DNA of 11,286 bases, from NCBI GenBank assembly GCA_017889745.1, contig JAGGAG010000086.1, forward strand, positions 1 through 11,286. The letters run 5' to 3'. The translations under genes and the position numbers were made by a program. Below, in pieces: positions 7,105-11,286 of this stretch. A model generated the notes under the pieces. That model made no database searches. It saw only the letters and a program-made list of their open reading frames with translations, and was not told the origin of the DNA. The stretch's first letter is position 1; the number at the start of each line of letters is the position of its first letter. The stretch comes from Gemmatimonadota bacterium (GTDB lineage: Bacteria; Gemmatimonadota; Gemmatimonadetes; Gemmatimonadales; GWC2-71-9).

Positions 7105-8178
7105 TTGCCAGGGAATCCCGAAGCCGAGCGTGCGGAGCCTTCATCGCCTCCGAGCGGGTCGCACGGGCTGTTCGACCGGCCTCTCCTCTTTCTCGTGCTG
7201 TATTACGGCGTGATCGCCGCGCTTGCCCTGGCCAGTTATCAATGGCTCGGGGAGTTGCCCGGCGCCAGCCTCCCGACGTCGCTCGGTGGAGTTGGCGGGA
7301 CAGCCGACCCGGCGCTCGCCCCGCCCTTTGGCCAACTGGGGCTCACCACGGCAATCGCCATGGCGGTGGCCATCCTGCTGATGTTCCCGGTAGCCATCAT
7401 CTATCTGCAGACCCAGCCGAAGCCGGGCGACGTCGAGCCGTCGCTTGCTCAGCTGCTCATTATCCTGCCAATGGTCGTGGCCGGCGTTGTGATCCTGGTA
7501 AAGTCGAGCCTGGCCCTCGCCTTCAGCCTGGCGGGAATCATGGCGGCGGTGGGCCTTCGCAACCGGCTCCGCGATTTCAGGGACGCCGTCTACATCTTCC
7601 TGGCCAGCGCGGTCGGCATCGCCGTGGGCGTGCGCGCCTTCGACGTGGCGTTTGCGCTATCGCTGCTCTTCAGTCTGGCCGTCGTGTGGCTCTGGGCGAC
7701 GGACTTCGGTGGCCGGGCGTACCTGTTCGCCCGACCGTTCGACCAAATGCGGACCCGCCGCCCCGCGGTTGCCGACCCGGTGAGCGAGCCCCGTACCGGA
7801 GCCCTGCCGGCGCTCACCGACGAATACATCGCGCACCCGCCCGACCAGGCCGTCGATGCCGCCGCCGCGGAAGAGAACGGGCGGCCAACGGAACGGCGGC
7901 CGCGCTACATGCTTACGATCCTTGCCCCCGATGGCGCGCTGGAGAACCGCGACGCGGTCGAGCAGGTACTGGAGCAACTGGTTCGCCGCTGGAAACGCAC
8001 GTCCCGGCAGAGGGGCTCGAGGACGACGGGACCGCTCGAGTACGAGATCCAGCTCCGTCGCAAGGTGACCCTGCAGGATGTTGTTGCGGCGCTCCGGAGG
8101 CCGCTGCCGGAAGTCGCGATCGAAGTGCGGCGCTATCACTCCGGCCGGACGCTCGACGGGATCCCGGGGAAATCGTAG
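7105..8178 (+). CDS. DUF4956-like multi-pass membrane protein with cytoplasmic C-terminal domain
   Basis: 357 residues if started at TTG 7105, which has a GGAAGAG about 6 nt upstream. The frame is open from 7063 with no ATG or GTG before the first membrane helix, so TTG is the only plausible start. Hydrophobic segments lie at about 26-48, 80-102, 114-150, 161-178 and 180-199. The stretch VKSSLALAFSLAGIMAAVGLR then RNRLRDFRDAVYIFLASAVGIAVG (132-175) matches the signature of DUF4956 proteins (SLALAFxLxGxxxxxRFR, kDpxdxxYxFLAxxxGxxxG), although the usual RFR appears as GLR. After a Pro/Ala-rich linker (about 215-265) comes a predicted alpha/beta domain (about 267-347, RYMLTILAPDG, VEQVLEQLVRRW, LEYEIQLRRKVTLQDVVAALRR). 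Function is unknown. Family members often neighbour polyphosphate-polymerase (VTC) or CotH-kinase genes, from recollection. Here the divergent neighbour carries kinase-like motifs. Confidence 0.75.
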   Translation: MPGNPEAERAEPSSPPSGSHGLFDRPLLFLVLYYGVIAALALASYQWLGELPGASLPTSLGGVGGTADPALAPPFGQLGLTTAIAMAVAILLMFPVAIIYLQTQPKPGDVEPSLAQLLIILPMVVAGVVILVKSSLALAFSLAGIMAAVGLRNRLRDFRDAVYIFLASAVGIAVGVRAFDVAFALSLLFSLAVVWLWATDFGGRAYLFARPFDQMRTRRPAVADPVSEPRTGALPALTDEYIAHPPDQAVDAAAAEENGRPTERRPRYMLTILAPDGALENRDAVEQVLEQLVRRWKRTSRQRGSRTTGPLEYEIQLRRKVTLQDVVAALRRPLPEVAIEVRRYHSGRTLDGIPGKS

Positions 8179-8179
8179 C

Positions 8180-8197
8180 GCGGCAGGCCCTGCCCGC
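8180..8197. terminator. Weak hairpin between convergent genes
   Basis: Only 31 bp separate the stop of the DUF4956-like gene from that of the SdiA-regulated-type gene. GCGGCA (8180-8185) can pair with TGCC-C-GC (8191-8197) with one bulged base and a 5-nt loop. There is no real U-tract on either strand, so it is a tentative terminator. Confidence 0.25.
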
Positions 8198-8209
8198 TTG
8201 AAGCCGGTG

Positions 8210-9046
8210 CTAGGGGTGGCAGCGATACAGCGACAGGGTCGCCATGCCGCTGCCGCCCTCATCGGTCACATAGATGTCGCCGCGGGCGGAGATGGCAAGT
8301 CCCTCCGGCTGCGCGTGCCCCGTCACGAGCCGGGCATATCCGCGTGCCGCACCGATGGCGTCGAGCTCGAGCAGGGCAGGCGGGCTCGCGGAGAGGACAA
8401 GGAGGTGATTGCTTCCCGGCACCGCCTCGATGGCACTCGGCCGGAGCCGCGGCGCGCCGGCGCGCTTGAGGTCCGCGGCCGACGCGCTCACGGTGGCGGG
8501 AACCGCCAGGTCGCCACCAGCCACGTTCCAGCGAAATACCACGAGCCCGCCGCCGTTCTTCGTCAGCGTCTTGCACGGCAGGAGCAGCACCCCGCTGGCC
8601 TCGTCGGCGGCGAGCCCTTCGAGTTCGCACCGCTTGCCGAGCCCGGTGTGGCGCTGCACGAAGGCGACCGGCGTGGTGCTCGCGCTCGCCTTCACGCCGT
8701 ACAGCCGCCCCGCACTCGTCATGAGCCACACCGTATCACCGAGGACGGCGATCCCCTCGAAATCGTCCCGCACGGGGCCGCGGAGTGTCGCGAAGACTGC
8801 GACCGCGCCGGTGGCGGGGTTGATCGAGTAGACGCGACCGAATTCGTCGTCGTGCGCGAGCAGCGTCCCCCGGTACAGCGCGAGGCCGGAAATCTCCCGC
8901 AGTGCTACCGGCAGCACCCGCACCGTGTCGGGCTGCGCGCGGTAGTGGCAGCGGGACAATAGCGGTGCATCGGCCTGCCGCGACACGGGCGCCGGAATCG
9001 CGGACACGGCGGCGAAGGCAACGGCCCACGCACGGGCTCGCCACAT
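8210..9046 (-). CDS. SdiA-regulated/YjiK-type secreted beta-propeller protein
   Basis: 278 residues with an N-terminal signal peptide (about 1-25, ending SRQADA), so probably periplasmic. The repeating acidic motifs match the SdiA-regulated (YjiK) propeller family: EISGLAL (51-57), HDDEFGRVYSI (65-75), DFEGIAV (95-101), ELEGLA (141-146), SAIEAVPGSNHLLVLS (204-219), QPEGLAIS (246-253) and TDEGG (261-265). Each blade contributes a Glu or Asp toward a central cavity, an arrangement related to phytase-like and strictosidine-synthase-like propellers. Metal binding is plausible but enzymatic activity is unproven in the family. Cys33 and Cys276 sit near the two ends and Cys140/Cys158 in the middle, possible disulfides. 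The ATG at 9046 is preceded by AGAGGA about 7-8 nt upstream. It is convergent with the DUF4956-like gene and divergent from the beta-barrel gene at 9161. Confidence 0.85.
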   Translation of the reverse strand: MWRARAWAVAFAAVSAIPAPVSRQADAPLLSRCHYRAQPDTVRVLPVALREISGLALYRGTLLAHDDEFGRVYSINPATGAVAVFATLRGPVRDDFEGIAVLGDTVWLMTSAGRLYGVKASASTTPVAFVQRHTGLGKRCELEGLAADEASGVLLLPCKTLTKNGGGLVVFRWNVAGGDLAVPATVSASAADLKRAGAPRLRPSAIEAVPGSNHLLVLSASPPALLELDAIGAARGYARLVTGHAQPEGLAISARGDIYVTDEGGSGMATLSLYRCHP

Positions 9047-9160
9047 GGGGGTTCCTCTGCTTGGCTGACCGCAATCTACTCCGACCCGGTTATATCTTTC
9101 CGCCCGTGGTCCGGGCGCGCCAGCCGCGGACCGTCATCACTCGCTCCCGGAGCCGCCCCC
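9047..9160. promoter_or_regulatory. Divergent intergenic region with a TATATC -10 candidate at 9091-9096
   Basis: GGTTATATC at 9088-9096 is the only TATA-like element between the propeller gene and the barrel gene. For the plus-strand barrel gene it would be a -10 about 65 bp before the ATG. The nearest TTG-type -35 candidates (9061-9070) are spaced 20-24 bp, longer than the usual 17. The complementary TATAAC could serve the minus-strand gene. Tentative. Confidence 0.3.
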
Positions 9161-9895
9161 ATGTTCCTCCGCGTCAGTCTCTTCGCCGCGTTGTCCCTGG
9201 CTGTCGTCACCCCCGGACGGGCCGTGGCGCAGCAACCCGACAACACGTGGAGGTTCACGCTGGCTCCGTACTTCGTCTTCCCGCACATGGATGGCACCGT
9301 CGCCATCGGCCCGGTACAGACGGAGCTCGACGCCAACCCCGGTGACATCTTCAGCAACCTGCAGTTCGGTGCGATGCTCGCCGCCGAGGCGGGAAACAAC
9401 GAGTGGGCGATCGGCTTCGATGGCGTCTACATGGACCTGGGCAAGGATGGGGCGAAAGCCGCGTTCGAGTACGGTGGTTACCAGGCAATGATCGAGCTGA
9501 CCGGATTCCGGAAGCTGACGCCCTTCTTCGAGGTGCTGCTGGGGGGCCGGGTCAACATGATGGGCGGCAGCGTCAAGTCGCCCCTGGGCGTCGAACTCGC
9601 CGATGCCGACAAGGCCTGGTTCGATCCCTTTATCGGCGCCCGGTTCGTCGTGCTCAACACGGGCAAGTGGAAGGTCATGCTCCGGGGCGATGTCGGAGGG
9701 TTCGGAGTCGGCTCGCAGTTCGCGTGGCAGGTCCGTCCGACGGTGGCGTACAGCGCGTCGAAGCACTGGTCGTTCGGGCTGGCCTACTGGGCAGTCGGCA
9801 TGGACTACGCGACGGGCGAGTTGGGCGACCGAAACTACTTCAAGTACGACGTGACCACGTTCGGACCCGAGATCGGCGTCGGCTACACGTTCTAG
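9161..9895 (+). CDS. Small outer-membrane beta-barrel protein
   Basis: 244 residues. The signal peptide runs to about residue 24 (RAVA-QQ). The mature protein is a series of alternating hydrophobic/polar strands: WRFTLAPYFVF, GAMLAAEAGN, EWAIGFDGVYMDLG, YQAMIELTGFRKL, FFEVLLGGRVNMM, WFDPFIGARFVV, KWKVMLRGDVGGF, WSFGLAYWAVGMDY and FGPEIGVGYTF. It ends in an aromatic Phe preceded by YT, the usual C-terminal barrel recognition signal. The WFDPFIGARF and GDVGGFGVGSQFAWQ segments are typical of a widespread uncharacterised outer-membrane family whose members are 8-stranded or slightly larger. It is not a recognisable porin. The ATG has a GGAG about 9 nt upstream. It is monocistronic, followed by a stem-loop at 9914-9945. 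Confidence 0.82.
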   Translation: MFLRVSLFAALSLAVVTPGRAVAQQPDNTWRFTLAPYFVFPHMDGTVAIGPVQTELDANPGDIFSNLQFGAMLAAEAGNNEWAIGFDGVYMDLGKDGAKAAFEYGGYQAMIELTGFRKLTPFFEVLLGGRVNMMGGSVKSPLGVELADADKAWFDPFIGARFVVLNTGKWKVMLRGDVGGFGVGSQFAWQVRPTVAYSASKHWSFGLAYWAVGMDYATGELGDRNYFKYDVTTFGPEIGVGYTF

Positions 9896-9913
9896 CCGGG
9901 CCCGGATACGACG

Positions 9914-9945
9914 ATGCCGCCTCGCGGGTCACCCCCAGGCGGCAT
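9914..9945. terminator. Stem-loop between convergent genes
   Basis: ATGCCGCCT (9914-9922) and AGGCGGCAT (9937-9945) are perfect 9-bp arms. The 14-nt loop contains a smaller GGG/CCC stem. It lies between the stops of the barrel gene (+) and the 129-residue gene (-). Only TCACC follows on the plus strand and CGTCG on the minus strand, so there is no U-tract. It may be a factor-dependent or transcript-stabilising hairpin. Confidence 0.45.
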
Positions 9946-9986
9946 TCACCATCGCTCATCTTTGCGCGGGCTGGTCCAGCCGGTCG

Positions 9987-10376
9987 TCACGCCAGCTGCA
10001 AGCCGGCCTCATGCGCATGATCCGCCGCGAAATCGACCGCGCTGCACCATTCGTCGAGCGCACTGACCAGTTCCTCTGCGGTGGCACTGAATTCGGCCGC
10101 CTTCTGGTGGAAGGTGGCCAGCCGCGCGAGGCGCTCGCCAAGCCTCTCGACCTGGTCGCCGGCCGCCCGGAGTTCGCCCACCCCGGCTGGCCGGAGCAGC
10201 GCCGTGAGGCTGGTGGCGGCCTCGCGCTCGACCTGAAAGCGCGGAGTGAAACGCTCGCGGAGATAGGTCACGGCCCTGGCGCGGTCCCACACGCTCGCGT
10301 CCGGGGTGCACGCCGGACGGAAGGCTTCCCGCACTTCGTGGAGCCACAGGGTGTGCATCACCGGCAGGGTGGTCAT
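9987..10376 (-). CDS. Hypothetical helical protein, coupled to the DUF2892 gene
   Basis: 129 residues that I do not recognise by family. The sequence is almost entirely predicted helix, with no signal peptide or membrane segment, so it is probably cytoplasmic. Its layout (HEVREAF near 13-19, RFTPRFQVEREAATSLTALLRP at 42-63, GDQVERLGERLARLATFHQKAAEF at 73-96, then a last helix to 122) loosely resembles the four-helix bundle of hemerythrin-like proteins. Most expected His/Glu iron-ligand positions appear changed, so any such relation would be a degenerate one. Cys23 and Cys111 are the only cysteines. The start codon overlaps the stop of the upstream DUF2892 gene by ATGA (10373-10376), which strongly supports the start and means the two are translationally coupled. 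Confidence 0.65.
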   Translation of the reverse strand: MTTLPVMHTLWLHEVREAFRPACTPDASVWDRARAVTYLRERFTPRFQVEREAATSLTALLRPAGVGELRAAGDQVERLGERLARLATFHQKAAEFSATAEELVSALDEWCSAVDFAADHAHEAGLQLA

Positions 10377-10582
10377 GGCGTTCCCCGCGACCCGGAAGCA
10401 TTGTCATGCCGGCGAAGGTAGTAATACGCCGGGCAGAAGCCGGTGAAACCGGTTGCGATGGGCACAAGGCCGATCATCGTGAGGTAACGCCATGGCGACG
10501 GCAGCGCGCCGAACAGGCCGAGCAGCATGATGCCGAGAGCGACCCTGATGACGCGCTCCAGCATCCGCATGTTCGTGGGCAT
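10373..10582 (-). CDS. DUF2892 (YgaP-like transmembrane domain) small membrane protein
   Basis: 69 residues with the DUF2892 pattern: N-terminal basic ERVIRVALGIMLLGL (first helix about 11-27), then WRYLTMIGLVPIATGFTGFCPAYYYL (second helix about 33-50) with the family's conserved CP-Y after helix two (Cys50). In other bacteria this domain follows the rhodanese domain of YgaP or stands alone beside sulfur, redox or hemerythrin-type genes; its role is unclear. The rhodanese domain is absent. I chose ATG 10582 over GTG 10588 because the Shine-Dalgarno AGGAG ends at 10588 and would overlap the GTG. Its TGA is embedded in the ATGA that starts the following gene, so the two form an operon. Confidence 0.8.
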   Translation of the reverse strand: MPTNMRMLERVIRVALGIMLLGLFGALPSPWRYLTMIGLVPIATGFTGFCPAYYYLRRHDNASGSRGTP

Positions 10583-10685
10583 GTTCACTCCTGGGACAAT
10601 GGGGCGATTCCATAGTAGTGCGCGGAGTGTGAAGGCCGGGTGGAGGCAGCGTGAAGGGGAGCCGAATGACTAGCGAAGGGCGCCA
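10583..10685. promoter_or_regulatory. Divergent intergenic region between the DUF2892 pair and the MgtC-like gene
   Basis: 103 bp holding the promoters for both directions. The only AT-richer stretch is ATTCCATAGTAGT near 10608-10620, from which ACTACTATGG on the minus strand gives a TACTAT -10 candidate about 30 bp upstream of the DUF2892 ATG. No good -35 or operator repeat is visible. Confidence 0.3.
10588..10592 (-). promoter_or_regulatory. Shine-Dalgarno that decides the DUF2892 start
   Basis: The minus strand reads AGGAG at 10592-10588, 5 nt before ATG 10582. The alternative GTG begins at 10588, inside this motif, so it cannot be served by it. Confidence 0.7.
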
Positions 10686-11286
10686 GTGAGCCTCGAACTC
10701 GGACTCGATGTGGCAGGTGACCTGGGCGTAGCCGCCCTGGCCGGTCTCGCCGTCGGCATCGAGCGCCAGTGGTCCGGGCACGCCTCTGGTCCGCAGGGCC
10801 GGTTTGCGGGAGCTCGCACCTTTCTCCTGCTGGGGCTGCTCGGCGGACTCGCCGGGTGGCTGTTCCGCGGTGGCGTCCCGGCGCCGGCGATCCTGCTCCT
10901 GGCCGGGGCCACGCTGCTCACGGTGGCGGCGTATGTCATGGCGACGCGACGGGAGGGGGCCGAGCCGGATGGTACCACTGAGGTCGCGGCCCTCGTCGTC
11001 CTCGGGCTGGGTACCGTGGCCGGGCTGGGGTTTCCGCTCCTCACCAGTGCGGCGATCTCGGTGACGGTGCTCGTCCTGATGGAAAAAGGCAGGATCCACG
11101 AGTTCATCGGCCGGATCGGTCAGCGTGAACTCGAGGCGGCCCTGCAGTTCGCCGTGCTGGCGCTGGTGATCCTGCCGCTCCTGCCCGAAGGTCCCTACGG
11201 GCCATTTGACAGCGTCCGCCCCCGGACCCTGTGGGCGGTCGTGCTGCTCTTCTCGGGGCTCAACTTCGTGGGTTACGCGGCACGGC
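10686..11286 (+). CDS. MgtC/SapB-DUF4010 family integral membrane protein, N-terminal 200 residues (3' truncated by window edge)
   Basis: An open frame runs from GTG 10686 to the window end with no stop. A TAG at 10671-10673 closes it upstream, and GAAGGG lies about 5-6 nt before the GTG. The first third carries MgtC/SapB hallmarks: AALAGLAVGIERQ (16-28) and GARTFLLLGLLGGLAGWLF (42-60). After two further helices, TTEVAALVVLGLGTVAGLG (97-115), RELEAALQFAVLALVILPLLPEGPYGP (147-173) and PRTLW (179-183) match DUF4010, a domain regularly fused to MgtC. At least six hydrophobic segments are visible. MgtC-type proteins are linked to Mg2+ limitation and ATP-synthase control in pathogens; the role of the DUF4010 fusion is unknown. 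The remaining part (usually about 200 more residues) is outside. Confidence 0.85.
   Translation, partial: MSLELGLDVAGDLGVAALAGLAVGIERQWSGHASGPQGRFAGARTFLLLGLLGGLAGWLFRGGVPAPAILLLAGATLLTVAAYVMATRREGAEPDGTTEVAALVVLGLGTVAGLGFPLLTSAAISVTVLVLMEKGRIHEFIGRIGQRELEAALQFAVLALVILPLLPEGPYGPFDSVRPRTLWAVVLLFSGLNFVGYAAR

Noticed and set aside
6750..8201. 483-codon plus-strand open frame spanning the divergent region and the DUF4956-like gene
   Set aside because: The product is Arg/Gly/Ala/Pro-rich without helices or motifs, and it crosses two genes that are clearly real in other frames.
9896..9905. CCGGGCCCGG palindrome after the barrel gene
   Set aside because: A 10-bp GC palindrome is expected by chance in such DNA and has no loop for a hairpin; the 9914-9945 stem-loop is the better structure.
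10404..11107. Minus-strand open frames of 145-231 codons opposite the MgtC-like gene
   Set aside because: The plus strand here encodes clear MgtC and DUF4010 motifs, and the minus-strand products are low-complexity shadows that also cross the divergent promoter region.
1..11286. CRISPR array, tRNA/rRNA, insertion sequence or phage genes
   Set aside because: I saw no regularly spaced repeats, no RNA gene signatures, no terminal inverted repeats with transposase and no phage proteins on either strand.

Overview
The window is GC-rich, densely packed DNA from a diderm (two-membrane) bacterium. It has several Sec-type signal peptides, a lipoprotein and two outer-membrane beta-barrels. The best taxonomic hint is a short reading frame at 794-889 whose first 23 codons match the stereotyped N-terminus (LQxALxDRYxLEREVG) of the Ser/Thr kinases greatly expanded in Gemmatimonadota. 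I therefore favour a Gemmatimonadota genome or metagenome contig. This is inference; no rRNA or marker gene is present.

Layout. (1) 3-749 (+): 3' part of a PYROXD2/phytoene-dehydrogenase-like FAD oxidoreductase. (2) 794-889 (+): kinase N-terminal relic. Its stop codon overlaps the start of (3) 889-3708 (+): a complete P2A (SERCA-like) cation-transporting P-type ATPase. A strong hairpin at 3722-3747 separates it from a convergent minus-strand pair: (4) 3779-4345, a small Ala/Pro-rich lipoprotein, downstream of (5) 4438-7017, a large outer-membrane protein. The latter joins a region with kinase-like GDWDRH and RDRDQAF motifs to an Omp85-type beta-barrel. Divergent from it is (6) 7105-8178 (+): a DUF4956-like membrane protein. 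Convergent to that is (7) 8210-9046 (-): an SdiA-regulated/YjiK-type secreted beta-propeller. Divergent from that is (8) 9161-9895 (+): a small outer-membrane beta-barrel. Then comes a minus-strand pair coupled by an ATGA overlap: (9) 10373-10582, a DUF2892 membrane protein, and (10) 9987-10376, an unrecognised helical protein. Last is (11) 10686 to the window end (+): the N-terminal part of an MgtC/SapB-DUF4010 membrane protein.

How they may fit together. The ATPase and the MgtC-like protein both point to divalent cation handling. DUF4956 proteins are, as I recall, often neighbours of polyphosphate-polymerase (VTC) and CotH-kinase genes, and here the neighbour is itself a kinase-like/Omp85 fusion. 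The most unusual piece is therefore the divergent pair 4438-7017 / 7105-8178 plus the lipoprotein, a possible envelope phosphotransfer or polymer-handling module. That functional link is inference. Everything else is ordinary accessory or housekeeping content. I found no CRISPR array, transposase, tRNA, rRNA or phage gene.
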